From AC-32 sp963763475 (GTDB lineage Bacteria > Actinomycetota > Thermoleophilia > Gaiellales > Gaiellaceae), in assembly GCA_963763475.1 (NCBI GenBank), contig CAVXOR010000001.1, positions 1 to 64,000 of the forward strand: 64,000 bases of DNA, read 5' to 3'. Positions 8,880 through 18,825 of this stretch are shown here, one piece after another. Position numbers and translations under genes: made by a program. Within the stretch, counting starts at the first letter, position 1, and each line of letters begins with the position of its first letter. The notes beneath the pieces were generated by a model that did no database searches, had not been told where the DNA came from, and saw only the letters and a list, made by a program, of their open reading frames with translations.

Positions 8880-10226
8880 TCATCCCAGCTGGCTCTGCTT
8901 GTCGATCTGCTCCGCCACCTGCTGCAGGCCGGCCTGGAGGTTCGGGACGTTCCCGGCGAGGTACTTGTCGCAGAAGGCGGCCCACAGCTCGGCGTCGGTC
9001 GTCCCGAGGGTCGTGATCTGCTTGTACGTCGATCCGTCGTTGGAGAAGATCTCGAGGAAGGTCGAGAAGTGCTGATCTGCGTTCAGCGTCGGGTCGTTCA
9101 GCGAGTCGAACGTGGTGGGCACGTTCTTCAGGGCCTGCGACAAGCTCACCTCGGCCTGCGTGTCGGAGCGCGAGCCACTTGATCAGCAGCCACGCCTCCT
9201 GCTGGTGCTCGCTGCCGCGCGGGATCCCGATGACGTCGCCGCCGATCTGGCCGAGCCCGTAGCTGGACGCCATGTCGTCGGCCACCGCGAACGGCGCGGT
9301 GGAGTAGTCAACGTCCGACTTGAAGTCGTCGATGAACGCCACCCGCCACTCGCCGTCGAGCGTCATGGCGATCTTGCCCTTCATGAAGCCCTGCTGGGCG
9401 TTCCACTCCGAGTCCGCCCCGCCGATCGAGCCGATGAACTTCGTGGAGCTTGTCGTACCCGATGGCGTCCACGAACTTCTTCTGCCAGGTCAGCAGCTCG
9501 GCCCACTTGGGGTCGGTGGCGAAGGCCGACTTGCCGCTCGAGTCGTACCAGGTCGCGCCGTTGTACATGCCCATGTCCATCGAGTAGGACTCGTAGAAGT
9601 TCTGGCAGCGGCACGAACCCCGCGACCTTGATCGCTCCCGTCCGGGTTGTACTGGGTGAGCTTCAGCGCGTCCGCCTGGAGCTCGGTGAACGTCTTCGGC
9701 GGGGAGGTGATGCCCCGCGTCGGCGAACATCTTGTTGTTGTAGTACAGACCGTACGCGTCCGACAGGACCGGCAGCGCGCACTGCTTGCCCTGGTAGCTC
9801 GTGAAGTCGAGCGCCGCCGGCGGGATGATCTTCGCGATGTCGAGGTGCTCGGCGTCGATCGTCGGCTTCAGGTCGACGAACGCCCCCGAGTCGCAGTACT
9901 TGGCGACGTTGTCGGGGCCGGCCTCGAGCGCGACGTCGGGGGCGGTCCCGCTGTTGATCGCGCGCAGGATGTCCTGCGGCGACTTCCCGCCGACGTGCTT
10001 GACCGTGATCCACGGGTACTTCTGCTCGAACGTGTCGAGGATCTGGCTTGTACTTCGGATACTCGGGGTTGGTGTAGAAGGTCCAGAGCGTCAGCGTGAC
10101 CGGCGCGTGCGACCCCGTCGGCGTCGGGCTGGAGAGGTTGCCGCCTCCGCTGCCGCTGCTCGCGGTGCAGGCGGTGCCGACCAGGACGACGATCGAGATC
10201 CCAGCAAGGGCGGCGCGTCTCCTCAT
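8880..10226 (-). CDS. Extracellular sugar-binding lipoprotein of ABC transporter (frame breaks)
   Basis: The N-terminus is MRRRAALAGISIVVLVGTAC, a lipoprotein signal with the lipobox cysteine, followed by a Ser/Gly-rich linker and VTLTLWTFYT, typical of family 1 solute-binding proteins. Further pieces in other frames include GTAPDVALEAG, DAYGLYYNNKMF, GKIAMTLDGEWRVAFI and the C-terminal DKYLAGNVPNLQAG. Frame changes occur near 10045, 9715, 9640, 9605, 9450 and 9172. ATG 10226 has an excellent GGAGGTGGGGAG site. The ROK-type operator at 10271-10287 sits 45 bases upstream, so sugar-dependent derepression is expected. Ligand unknown; an oligosaccharide released by the GH9 enzyme is plausible. 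Confidence 0.82.
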
Positions 10227-10270
10227 GTCTCCCCACCTCCGTGCTGGAGCCGGCCCCAGCCGCTCAATTG

Positions 10271-10287
10271 TTAGGAAACTTTCCTGA
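10271..10287. promoter_or_regulatory. Palindromic operator 1 (ROK regulon candidate)
   Basis: TTAGGAAACTTTCCTGA: two 8-base half sites around a central base, with one imperfect pair. It lies upstream of the binding-protein gene, read on the minus strand. On that strand the palindrome is followed by AACAATTG, which may hold the -35 box. The same element occurs at 11606 and 20206. Confidence 0.75.
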
Positions 10288-10372
10288 AAGCGGGCCGAGC
10301 CTACGCCCACCATTCCTGGGAAGTCAAGCGTGCGCGGCGCGGGTTCGCAACCGGGGGTGGGCGGCGGCCCGT

Positions 10373-11579
10373 TCAGGCCGTCTGCGACCGCGAGAAGAGG
10401 CGGTCGCGCGCCGCGTCGAGCGCGGTGGCGATGGCGCCCTGCAGGACGGCTTCCTCCCCCAGCGCCGAGACCACGACGGGTGGGTGGAAGGGCGAGATCG
10501 CCGCCAGCTCGCGTTGGATGGGCTCCAGGAGCAGGTCGCCGTTGTGGCCGACGCCGCCGCCCAGGATGACGAGCGCCGGGTCCACGACCGGGGCGATCGC
10601 GGCGATCCCGAGCGCGAGGCGGCTCGCCTCGATCTCGACCGCCCGCATCGCGGCGGGGTGGCCGCGCCGCGCCGCGGCGAAGACCTTCTTCGGGGTGAGG
10701 GGGGCCCGCATGCCGAGCTCCTGGGCGGCGCGCGCGATGCCCGCCGCGGCCGCGAACTCCTCGAAGCTGCCGCGCCGCCGGTTGGTGGGAATCCTGCGGG
10801 TCTCCCAGGCCGACGGGCAGGTAGGCGATCTCGCCGGCCGCCCCGTGCGACCCGCGGTAGCAGCTCCCCGTTCAGGACGAGACCCATGCCGACCCCGGTG
10901 CCCACCCACAGGTACACGAAGCTCTCGACGTCCTGCCCGTGCCCGCGGGCGCGCTCGCCGATCGCCGCGAGGTTCACGTCGTTCTCGAAGCTGAGATTGG
11001 TCCCGAGCTCCGCGGCGAAGCGCCTCCACCAGGCCCTGGCGGCCCCAGCCGGGCAGGTTCGCGGCCAGGGCCACGGCGCCGCGCTCGGGGTCCAGCACGC
11101 CGGGGCTCCCGATGGCCGCCTGCGTCACCTGGCGCCAGTCGGAGACCGGCCTCGCCGGCGAGGCTGTGCGCGACCTCGCCGATCTGGCCGATCAGCGACG
11201 CAGCGCTGCGGACGCGGGCCCGCTCGTCGCGACGCGCCACGATGGTCCCGGTGATGTCGGCGATGGCGGCGCGGACGTACTCACGACCGACGTCGATCCC
11301 GACGACCCAGCCGGCCTGGGGGTTCAGCTCGTAGAGGATCGCGCTGGGGCCTTTCCCGCCCGTCGTGCGGCCGACCTCGCGGACCAGCCCGGCCCGCGTG
11401 AGCTCGGCGAGCGCCAGGGACACGGTCGGCTTGGAGAGTCCCGTCTCGCGCGCCACCTCGGCGCGCGAGACCGGCCCGCTGCGACGGATCGCCTCGAGCG
11501 CGGAACGCTCGTTGATCGCGCGCAGCAGGCTCGGGGTTCCGGCGGCGTACGTCCGCTCGATGGGTGCGGCTCCTTCCAA
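10373..11579 (-). CDS. ROK-family transcriptional repressor (frame breaks)
   Basis: The N-terminal winged helix-turn-helix reads AINERSALEAIRRSGPVSRAEVARETGLSKPTVS. The ROK sugar-binding fold follows: VVGIDVGREYVRAAIADITGTIVA, YLWVGTGVGMGLVLNGELL and the late ALVILGGGVGHNGDLL. Breaks are near 11140, 11030, 10860 and 10795. ROK repressors (NagC, Mlc, XylR type) release their operators on binding a sugar or sugar phosphate. No ATG is available; TTG 11579 gives the full domain, although a GGAAGGAG sequence just inside suggests the true start may be slightly downstream. Operator 2 lies 27 bases upstream, so autoregulation is likely. This is the obvious candidate for the factor binding all three palindromes. 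Confidence 0.83.
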
Positions 11580-11605
11580 CGGCCGTCTTGACAGGGCCGC
11601 AATAG

Positions 11606-11622
11606 TTAGGAAACCTTCCTGA
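11606..11622. promoter_or_regulatory. Palindromic operator 2, between ROK gene and GH9 gene
   Basis: TTAGGAAACCTTCCTGA, one base different from operator 1 and identical to operator 3. It lies in the 107-base divergent region, 27 bases from the ROK start and 65 from the GH9 start, so it could control both directions. On the minus strand the palindrome is again followed by AACTATTG. Confidence 0.78.
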
Positions 11623-11686
11623 TGAACGCGGAACGTACGCCCGCCACCGCGGGCGCGTCAAGCGGTTGCCGATACAGGGGGACGAC

Positions 11687-13643
11687 ATGACCTCGAGGGA
11701 GAGGATCGGGCGCAGAGGCGGCCTCCGCACGACGACGGCGCTCCTGCTCGCCGGAGCGACGCTGCTGCTCGCGGTCGCACCGTCGTCCGCCGGGGGCGCG
11801 GCGGACCCGGCCGAGGTCCGCGTGAACCAGGTCGGGTACGACCTGCACGGCTCGAAGCGCGCCTATTTGATGTCGCCGGTCTCGGAGGCCGGCGCCTCGT
11901 TCGCCGTCCTGGACGGGGGCGGCACGACCGTGTTCTCGGGCTCCGTCGGCACGAGCGCCGGCGCGTGGAGCGCCACGTACGGCTTCGTCTATCCGCTCGA
12001 CTTCGACGCGGTGACCGACCCGGGCGACTACTCGATCGCGGTCGACGGGCCGGCGGACGCCACCTCGCCGTCGTTCCGCGTGGACACCGGCGCCAACCTG
12101 TACCGGCAGGCGATCGCGAACGCGTTGTTCTTCTACCGCGCGGAGCGCGACGGCCCGCACTTCGTTCCGTCGGCGCTGCGCTCGGCGCCGTCCCACCTGA
12201 ACGACCGGCACGCGATGACGTACGTCACGCCCAAGGTGAACGGCGACGGGGCCTTCCATGGGGATCTCACGCCGCTCGGCGTGCGGATGGACGCCTCGGG
12301 TGGCTGGTGGGACGCGGGCGACTACCCGAAGTTCGTGTCGACGACCAGCTACACGGTGGACATGCTCCTGGCGGGCGTCCGGGACTTCCGGGGCCAGATG
12401 GGCGCGGGCGCGGGGCCGCGCGACTTCACGAACGAGGCCCGGTTCGGGCTGAACTGGCTGATGCGCATGTGGGACGACCGCACGCGCACGCTCTACTACC
12501 AGGTGGGCATCGGGTCGGGGAACAACCACATCGCCGGCGACCACGACATCTGGCGGCTGCCGCAGGACGACGATCGGTACGCGCCGGGCGACCCGACGTT
12601 CCGCTACATCCGCCACCGGCCCGTGTTCCGCGCAGGTCCGCCCGGGTCGCCGGTGAGCCCGAACATCGCCGGCCGCGACGCGGCGGCGTTCGCCCTCGGG
12701 TATCAGGTCTTCCACGAGTCGCATCCACGGTTCGCGCGGCGGTGCCTGCGCGCCGCCGAACACGTCTTCGCCCTCGCGGACGCGCATCCGGGGCGTCGTC
12801 TGCTCACAGTGATCCCGTACGACTTCTACCCCGAGACATCGTGGAAGGACGACCTCGAGCTGGGCGCGACCGAGTTGTACTTCGCGCTCGCTACCGGCGG
12901 CGTGCCGGCCAACCTGCCGCAGCGCAACCCGCGCTTCTACCTGCGGAGCGCCGCGCACTGGGCGCACGCGTACATGACGGGAGACGGCGACGCCGCGGAC
13001 ACCCTCAACCTCTACGACGTGAGCGGCTTCGCGCACTACGACCTGGTGCGCGCGCTGAGGGACGCCGGCCACCCGTCGGGCCTGCGGACGTCCGAGCGCG
13101 CCCTGCTCGCCGACATGCGGAAGGAGCTCGATGCCGCCGTGGCGCAGGGCGACAGCGACCCGTTCGGCTTCGGGTTCGGCTGGGCCCAGTGGGACACCAC
13201 GACGCACGGGGCCGGGTTGTCCGTGCAGGCCGGCGAGTACGACGAGCTGACCGGCACGGACAGATACGCGGCCGAGTCGAGGCGCTGGCTGGCGAACATC
13301 CTGGGCGCCAACGCGTGGGGGACGTCCCTGATCGTCGGGGACGGATCCGACGTTCCCGCACTGCACGCAGCACCAGGTTGCGAACATCGTTGGGTCGCTG
13401 GACGGGACGCCGCCGATCCTGGCCGGGGCGGCCGTGGAGGGACCCAACCGAAAGGCTGCGAGAGGGCGGCTCCAGTACATGCGGGCCTGCCCGGCGGACG
13501 GCGTCGATCGGTTCGCGCCGTTCAACGGGTTCCAGGCGGTGTACAAGGACGACGTGCAGTCCTACTCGACCGTGGAACCGGCGATCGATCTCACCGCGTC
13601 GAGCCCGCTGGCGTTCGCGCGGCAGTCGCTGGGCCCGGGGTGA
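11687..13643 (+). CDS. Secreted glycoside hydrolase family 9 enzyme (frame break near 13350)
   Basis: About 650 residues. A signal peptide (LRTTTALLLAGATLLLAVAPSSA) is followed by a cellulase N-terminal Ig-like domain (VRVNQVGYDLHGSKRAYLM) and a GH9 catalytic domain. GGWWDAGDYPKF carries the two acidic residues of the nucleophile/base site (about D209 and D212). After a frame change near 13350 the sequence continues FPHCTQHQVAN, and SYSTVEPAIDLTASSPLAF holds the catalytic glutamate. GH9 enzymes are mostly endoglucanases, but some are exo-glucosaminidases acting on chitosan oligomers; neighbouring amino-sugar genes make that worth considering. ATG 11687 follows a GGGGGA ribosome site. Operator 2 lies upstream, so it probably belongs to the ROK regulon. 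Confidence 0.86.
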
Positions 13644-13743
13644 AGCCGGTACAGTAGGCGCGGCAGGGTCGGCGGAGCGCACGCCGGCCGAGGACGGGAC
13701 CCGTCCACGTGCCCCGAGCGCAGCGGCGCGCAGAGGAGGAGCC

Positions 13744-14976
13744 ATGGCCGAGCTGGCCATCCGGGGCGGCACCCCCGTTCGCCCCCAGGGATATCCGTCG
13801 TGGCCGGTGTTCGACGAGAGCGACGTCGAGGCCGTCGCCGCGGTGGTGCGCGGCGGCAACTGGGGAGGGTTCCCCGAACCGGGGCCGAACGCCGCCGACT
13901 TCGAGACGCGGTTCGCCGCCTACCAGGGCGCCGCGCACGGCATCCTGATGGGCAACGGCACGATCACCATGGAGGTCGCGCTCAAGGCCCTGGGGATCGG
14001 ATGGGGCGACGAGGTGATCATCCCCGCGCTGACGTTCGCCGCGACCGCCTACGCCGTCGTCGCTGCCGGCGCACTTCCCGTCATCGTGGACGTGACACGC
14101 GGATCGTGGACGATCGATCCCGAGCTCGTCGAGGCCGCCGTCTCGCCGCGCACGAGGGCGATCCTGCCCGTCCACCTGGCGCACCAGATGGCCGACATGG
14201 ACGCGCTGACGGCCATCGCCGAGCGGCACGGGCTCGCCGTGGTCGAGGACTGCGCGCACGCGCCGGGACAGCGGTGGAACGACCGCGGCGCCGGCTGCAT
14301 CGGCTCGTTCGGCTCGTTCAGCCATCAGTCGTCGAAGATCCTGACGGGCGGTGAGGGCGGGTCGCTCCTGACGAACGACGAATCGCTGGCCCGCCGGGCC
14401 CACTCGATCATCGACTGCGGGCGGCCCAAGGACGCCACCGAGTCCGAGTACACGTTCGGCGCGAACTACCGGCTCGGCGAGCTGCACGCGGCGCTGCTGG
14501 TGTCGCAGTTCGCGCGGTTCCCCGCGCAGCAGGCCGAGCGCGCGGAGAACGGCGCGTACGTCGAGGAGCTGCTGCCGACGGTGCCGGGTGTTCGCGTGCT
14601 CGAGCGCGACGCGCGCATCACGCGGTGGAGCTTCTACCGGTACCTGTTCGCGATCGACCCCGACCAGTTCGGCGGCGCGGTCAACGAGCGGGTTGTGGAG
14701 GCGCTGATCGCCGAGGGCGTCCCCGCCGAGGTGCAGTACCCGCCGATGAGCCGGTACGAGCTGTTCCAGCCGTCGCTGTCCCGCCTGCCGGTCTGTGTCG
14801 AGTTCGCCGACCGGCTCAACCCCGCCGCGATGTCGTTCCCGGTGGCCGAGGCCGCGGGGCTGCGCGAGTCGGTGTACCTGTCCGAGAGCGTGTTCCGGGC
14901 CGGCCGCGAGGGCGTCGAGCACGCCGTCGAGGCCATCGCCAAGGTGCAGAAGCACGCGGACGAGCTGACGGGCTGA
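13744..14976 (+). CDS. DegT/DnrJ/EryC1/StrS-family aminotransferase
   Basis: A 410-residue PLP-dependent sugar aminotransferase family protein. GNGTITMEVALKALG binds the cofactor phosphate, VVEDCAHAPGQ provides the aspartate, and SHQSSKILTGGEGG contains the Schiff-base lysine. Near the C-terminus VQYPPMS and SFPVAEAAG fit the family. ATG 13744 has an excellent AGGAGGA site. The gene follows GH9 after 100 bases, in which TACAGT near 13651 could be a -10 box. Members make amino sugars or aminocyclitols (StrS type) from keto-sugars, so pairing with the Gfo/Idh dehydrogenase at 6047 is an attractive but unproven route. Confidence 0.88.
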   Translation: MAELAIRGGTPVRPQGYPSWPVFDESDVEAVAAVVRGGNWGGFPEPGPNAADFETRFAAYQGAAHGILMGNGTITMEVALKALGIGWGDEVIIPALTFAATAYAVVAAGALPVIVDVTRGSWTIDPELVEAAVSPRTRAILPVHLAHQMADMDALTAIAERHGLAVVEDCAHAPGQRWNDRGAGCIGSFGSFSHQSSKILTGGEGGSLLTNDESLARRAHSIIDCGRPKDATESEYTFGANYRLGELHAALLVSQFARFPAQQAERAENGAYVEELLPTVPGVRVLERDARITRWSFYRYLFAIDPDQFGGAVNERVVEALIAEGVPAEVQYPPMSRYELFQPSLSRLPVCVEFADRLNPAAMSFPVAEAAGLRESVYLSESVFRAGREGVEHAVEAIAKVQKHADELTG

Positions 14977-14990
14977 GGGGAGCTCGTCGG

Positions 14991-15362
14991 GTGGCGACGA
15001 AGACACCGGCGAGCGTGGAGGAGTACATGGCCGCGTTGCCGGCCGTGTCCCGCGTCGTGCTGTCGCATCTCCGGGAGACGATCCGTTCCGCGGCGCCGGA
15101 GGCGACCGAGGCGATCAGCTACCAGATGCCGGCGTTCAAGCGGGACGGCCGGTTCCTGGTGTCCTACGCCGCGTTCAAAGACCACTGCAGCCTGTTCCCC
15201 GCGAGCGGCGCGGTGATGGACGCGCTCGGCGAGGAGTTGCAGCCGTATGTCTCGGGCAGGGGCACACTGCGGTTCACGGTCGAGGACCCCATCCCGGACC
15301 GTCTGGTGCGAAGGATCGTCGAGGTGCGCCTCGCGGAGGTGGAGGCCGAGGCGCGGCGCTAG
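14991..15362 (+). CDS. DUF1801-family small protein
   Basis: 123 residues with the DUF1801/YdhG look: ASVEEYMAALP, ISYQMPAFKRDGRFLVSYAAFKDHCSLFP in parts and LPDR-like DPIPDRLVRRIVEVR. These proteins share a fold with iron-chaperone-like frataxin relatives, but function is not established. GTG 14991 is preceded by GAGGGGAGC at proper distance. It starts 14 bases after the aminotransferase stop, so it is probably cotranscribed, and its last four bases overlap the convergent membrane protein gene. Confidence 0.78.
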   Translation: MATKTPASVEEYMAALPAVSRVVLSHLRETIRSAAPEATEAISYQMPAFKRDGRFLVSYAAFKDHCSLFPASGAVMDALGEELQPYVSGRGTLRFTVEDPIPDRLVRRIVEVRLAEVEAEARR

Positions 15363-15871
15363 GCGGCTGCGGCTCGGTCGACCCCGAGCACCGCGTTCAG
15401 CTCGTCCACGACGTCGTGCGCGCCGCGGTCGTTCGGCCGGACGTGTGGATTGGCGGAGCTCTGGATCGCCCAGATGTGGATGGCCGACCCGTCGCGGAGC
15501 CGGAGCTTTCCGATGCGCGGGAAGAAGCGTCCCGACCCGACGGTGAAGCGGTCGACCGCGTCCAGCGGCACGTCCACGGTCCGGGTGACGTTCACGATGT
15601 GCACGCGACCGTCCGCGATCGTGACCCCCGCATGCCGCAAGCGGAACCGGTAGACGACCGGGAGCGCGACGGCCACGACGAGCGCCGCGATGCGGGCGGC
15701 GGCCGAACCGACCGGAAGGGCGGCGTACCCGGCCAGCAGCAGCGGCCCGACGAGGCACACGAACCGCACGGCCCGCGTCTGCTGCTTGCTCCGGTAGAGC
15801 TTCGAGTCCTCACCCACGGGATCGTGATCGGCAGAACGCGCCGCCAATCTTGACGGACCTCGGATGTTCAC
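15359..15871 (-). CDS. Membrane protein with bacterial PH-like domain
   Basis: 170 residues. Two adjacent hydrophobic helices (VCLVGPLLLAGYAALPVG and IAALVVAVALPVVY) are followed by a beta-rich tail: VTIADGRVHIVNVTRTVDVPL, FTVGSGRFFPRIGKLRL and IHIWAIQSS. The helices-then-beta layout resembles bacterial PH-domain membrane proteins. No catalytic motif is seen. The start is GTG 15871 with a weak ribosome site. It converges with DUF1801 and lies 10 bases after the VOC gene end, so it may share the VOC promoter. Confidence 0.65.
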   Translation of the reverse strand: MNIRGPSRLAARSADHDPVGEDSKLYRSKQQTRAVRFVCLVGPLLLAGYAALPVGSAAARIAALVVAVALPVVYRFRLRHAGVTIADGRVHIVNVTRTVDVPLDAVDRFTVGSGRFFPRIGKLRLRDGSAIHIWAIQSSANPHVRPNDRGAHDVVDELNAVLGVDRAAAA

Positions 15872-15881
15872 CTGGAACCGT

Positions 15882-16334
15882 CTACTGGTCGGGCCGATCG
15901 ATCTGCTCGGCCAGCCCGATCAGAAGTCCTTCGGGCCCTCGGATGTAGCAGAGCCGATACGCGTCTTCGTACTGGACCACCTCGCTGCTGACAAGCTGCG
16001 CGCCGTGCTTGAGGAGCCTGGCGAGCATTTCGTCGATGTCGTCGACTGCGAACATGACGCGTAGGTAGCCGAGAGCGTTCACCGGGGCGTTCCGGTGATC
16101 GGCCACCACAGGCGGCGCGAGGAATCGCGAGAGTTCGATCCGGCTGTGACCGTCGGGCGTACGCATCATGGCGGTCTCGACGCGTTGGTCGCGCAGTCCA
16201 GTGACGCGTCCTGACCAGTCTCCTTCGATCATGGCCCGACCTTCGAGTTCGAGGCCGAGCTCGGCGAAGAACGAAATGGCCGCATCAAGGGATTCCACCA
16301 CGATGCCAACATTGTCCATCCGTTGAAGGGTCAC
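15882..16334 (-). CDS. VOC (glyoxalase/bleomycin-resistance) family protein
   Basis: 150 residues with the paired beta-alpha-beta-beta-beta modules of the vicinal oxygen chelate fold: MDNVGIVVESLDAAISFFAELGLEL and YLRVMFAVDDIDEMLARLLKHGA, ending YIRGPEGLLIGLAEQI. Metal ligand candidates are the EL near IELSRF and the glutamate of RGPEG. Substrate unknown. GTG 16334 is favoured because a TAGAAT box lies six bases upstream, fitting a leaderless transcript; the in-frame ATG at 16319 is an alternative. Confidence 0.8.
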   Translation of the reverse strand: MTLQRMDNVGIVVESLDAAISFFAELGLELEGRAMIEGDWSGRVTGLRDQRVETAMMRTPDGHSRIELSRFLAPPVVADHRNAPVNALGYLRVMFAVDDIDEMLARLLKHGAQLVSSEVVQYEDAYRLCYIRGPEGLLIGLAEQIDRPDQ

Positions 16335-16340
16335 GCGTCG

Positions 16341-16346
16341 ATTCTA
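16341..16346 (-). promoter_or_regulatory. -10 box of a probably leaderless promoter (VOC gene)
   Basis: TAGAAT on the minus strand, six bases before GTG 16334. At this spacing the transcription start would fall on or near the start codon. No convincing -35 box is seen. Confidence 0.45.
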
Positions 16347-16456
16347 GGCAGCCCCGTCGGCAGCCGTTCTCCGTTGTCGCAACGGGCGGCGAATGGGGCG
16401 CGAGAAATGTGGTGTTCACGAACGGCTGGCGCGAGAGCTCGCCTCGGGCGCCCCGG

Positions 16457-17650
16457 TCAGTCGTCGATCGCCTGGTAGACGGCGGTCCAGAAGTCGTGCC
16501 ACATCGGCAGCGTCTGGTCGCCCGCGTGCGCCCGCTGCATGATGAAGATCGTCGTCATGTCCTCGGCGGGATCGTTGTACCAGGCGGTGCCGTAGAAGCC
16601 GGGCCATCCGTAGCTGCCGACCGAGGGGCCGAGGTGCGTGCGGCGGGTGCGGACCGACATCCCGAAACCCCAGCCCATGGTGTCGAAGTACCCCGGCCAG
16701 AACCCGGAGACCGCCTTCTGCGCCGGGGTCAGCTGGTCGCTGGTCATCAGCGTCACCGACGGCCGCGAGAGCACCCGCTCGCCGTGGTGGGTACCGCCCG
16801 CGAGCAGAGCCGAGGCGAAGGCGAGGTAGTCGTCGGCGGTCGAGACGAGCCCGCCGCCACCGACTTCGAACGCCGGCGGCCGGCTCCACCGCCCGTCGGG
16901 GCCGTCTTCGACGACCGGCTCACCGGTGGCGGCATTGTCGCGCTCGTACGCCGTCGCCAACCGGCCGATGCTCTCGCCGCCCACGCTGAAGGCGGTGTCC
17001 TTCATCCCGAGCGGATCGCAGATCCGCTCGCGCAGGGCATCCCCGAAGGACATGCCGGTGGCCCGGGCGATGAGCACGCCCGTCACGTTGGCGGCGGTGT
17101 CGTACATCCAGCGCTCACCTGGCTGGTGGACGAGCGGAAGCGCGCCGAGCCGGCGGATCCACTCGTCCGGCGGCGCGGCCTTGCCGAGCGCGTCCAGCGC
17201 GTCGGCGATCGGGACCGTTCCCGGCTCGGCGGGGACCATGCCGGTGCCGAGGGTGTAGGTCAGCAGATCCCGCAGCGTGATCGGGCGTTTCGCCGCAACG
17301 GTGTCGTCCAGCGGCCCGTTCGGATCGGCGAGCACGGTCATGTCCGCCAGCTCCGGGAGGAGGTCGTCGACCGGGTCGTCGAGGCGGAGGGTGCAGTCCT
17401 CGACGAGCGTCATCGCACACGCGGCGACGATCGGCTTCGTCATCGAGCCCATGCGACAGATCGTGTCGCCTGCCATCGGCGTCCTCGACCCCGCGCCCTC
17501 GAACGCGAGAGTGCCCGTCGCTTCGATGTGCACCTCGCCGTGGCGGGCGAGGACGGCCACCGCACCCGGGACGAAGCCGGAGTCGACGTGACGCTCGAGC
17601 AGCTCTCGCACCCGAGCCAGCCGTTTCGACGAGAAGCCACCAGTAGTCAC
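16457..17650 (-). CDS. Beta-lactamase-related serine hydrolase (class C/EstB fold)
   Basis: A 397-residue penicillin-binding-like serine hydrolase. The active-site SxxK is in GSMTKPIVAA, about 72 residues in. MYDTAANVTG occupies the YxN position (with T instead of N) and SYGWPGFYGTAWYN lies in the HxG/KTG region. There is no signal peptide, so it is probably cytoplasmic. Such proteins include esterases, D-amino-acid peptidases and transacylases; the function here is open. GTG 17650 has a strong GAGGAGGAGACAG site. It lies 52 bases after the DmpA-type peptidase gene, probably in the same GH4 operon. Confidence 0.83.
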   Translation of the reverse strand: MTTGGFSSKRLARVRELLERHVDSGFVPGAVAVLARHGEVHIEATGTLAFEGAGSRTPMAGDTICRMGSMTKPIVAACAMTLVEDCTLRLDDPVDDLLPELADMTVLADPNGPLDDTVAAKRPITLRDLLTYTLGTGMVPAEPGTVPIADALDALGKAAPPDEWIRRLGALPLVHQPGERWMYDTAANVTGVLIARATGMSFGDALRERICDPLGMKDTAFSVGGESIGRLATAYERDNAATGEPVVEDGPDGRWSRPPAFEVGGGGLVSTADDYLAFASALLAGGTHHGERVLSRPSVTLMTSDQLTPAQKAVSGFWPGYFDTMGWGFGMSVRTRRTHLGPSVGSYGWPGFYGTAWYNDPAEDMTTIFIMQRAHAGDQTLPMWHDFWTAVYQAIDD

Positions 17651-17702
17651 CTGTCTCCTCCTCAATGTTGTTCGTGTCGATCGTTGAGGAACGCCCGCCG
17701 CG

Positions 17703-18815
17703 TCAGTCGTGGGGCTTGTACTTCTCCATGACCTCGAGCAGGCGGTCGTGGGGGAGCGCGTACACCGTGTTGCCATTGATGCCGGTCGTCGTCTCGGCCG
17801 CGATCATCGCGTTGAGGATCGCCTCCTCGGTGGCTTCGACGGTGGCCTCGAACAGCGCGGTGATGTGGTTGTTCGACAGCATCCGCAGGGGCACCGACAG
17901 GGTGGGGTCGTTCAGCTTGTAGCTGGAGACCAGCCCCTGGTTGCCGGTCGCGAAACACAGAAAGATGTCGCCGCTCGTGTGGCCGCCCAGTCCGCCGACG
18001 CGCGCGATGCCCAGGCCCGCGCGCTGGGCCAGCCGGTCGCACTGCGTGGGGATGAGCGGCGCGTCGGTCGCGACGACGACGATGATCGAGCCGGCGCCGT
18101 CGATCGGCTCGTCGGGCAGCACCGGCACCTCCTCGGCCGTGATCTCGCGGCCGACCGGCACACCGTTCACCGAGAACCGTGCCCGCTCGCCGTGGTTCGC
18201 CTGCACGAGTACGCCCACCGTGTAGCCGCCGTCGTCCGGGCCGACGACGCGCGACGCCGTGCCGATGCCGCCCTTGAACTCGTGGCAGATCATCCCCGTG
18301 CCGCCGCCCACGCACCCCTCCGCCACCGCGCCGGTCGCCGCCGCGTCCAGGGCCGCCAGGGCGTGCTCGGCCTTCACGTGCATCCCGTTGATGTCGTTGA
18401 GCGCGCCGTCCCACGTCTCACCGACCACCGGGAGGCTCCAGTACACGCCGCCCGCCTCGCGGTCGCGCACCTCGGCCGAGATGATCGCGTCGCGCACGAC
18501 GCCCACGCTGTGCGTGTTGGTGATCCCGATCGGCGTGGTGAGCATCCCGGACTCTCGGATCCACTCCAGACCGGTCAGCTCGCCGTTGCCGTTCAGCCGG
18601 TGACAGCCGGCGAACAGCGGCTCCTCGCCGACGCGTCCGTTGTGCGGGACGATCATCGTCACGCCGGTGCGCACCGGTCCCTGCCCGATGACCAGCGGGC
18701 CGTCGCCGTCGATCAGCGTGACGTGCCCGACGAGGACCCCCTCGACGTCGGTGATGGCGTTGCTGGGGCCGGGCGTCCCGGTCCCGACGACGATGCCCAG
18801 ATCGCGTGCGCGCAT
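17703..18815 (-). CDS. DmpA/P1-family aminopeptidase (L-aminopeptidase/D-esterase)
   Basis: A 370-residue self-processing N-terminal-nucleophile peptidase. DmpA hallmarks are ITDVEGVLVGHVTL, NGNGELTG and ESGMLTTPIGITNTHSVGVVRDA in parts, the processing region VGGGTGMICHEFKGGIGTASR in parts, and a C-terminal ATDAPLIPTQCDRLAQRAGLG in parts. The family cleaves small N-terminal residues, D-amino-acid amides or beta-peptides. It has no signal peptide. ATG 18815 is preceded by GAGGAGACCGAC and begins 10 bases after the GH4 gene, so it belongs to that operon. An unexpected companion for a glycosidase: it may trim an amino-acid-bearing sugar substrate. Confidence 0.87.
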   Translation of the reverse strand: MRARDLGIVVGTGTPGPSNAITDVEGVLVGHVTLIDGDGPLVIGQGPVRTGVTMIVPHNGRVGEEPLFAGCHRLNGNGELTGLEWIRESGMLTTPIGITNTHSVGVVRDAIISAEVRDREAGGVYWSLPVVGETWDGALNDINGMHVKAEHALAALDAAATGAVAEGCVGGGTGMICHEFKGGIGTASRVVGPDDGGYTVGVLVQANHGERARFSVNGVPVGREITAEEVPVLPDEPIDGAGSIIVVVATDAPLIPTQCDRLAQRAGLGIARVGGLGGHTSGDIFLCFATGNQGLVSSYKLNDPTLSVPLRMLSNNHITALFEATVEATEEAILNAMIAAETTTGINGNTVYALPHDRLLEVMEKYKPHD

Positions 18816-18825
18816 GTCGGTCTCC

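Noticed and set aside
6988..11579. Real pseudogene decay of the sugar transporter and repressor
   Set aside because: All motifs are kept in order and there are no in-frame nonsense codons or large deletions. The same pattern hits tig, so sequence error is more likely.
11606..13546. Long minus-strand open frame opposite the GH9 gene (646 codons)
   Set aside because: High GC gives long antisense frames. The translation is Arg/Val/Gly-rich without domains, and the plus strand shows clear GH9 motifs and a signal peptide.
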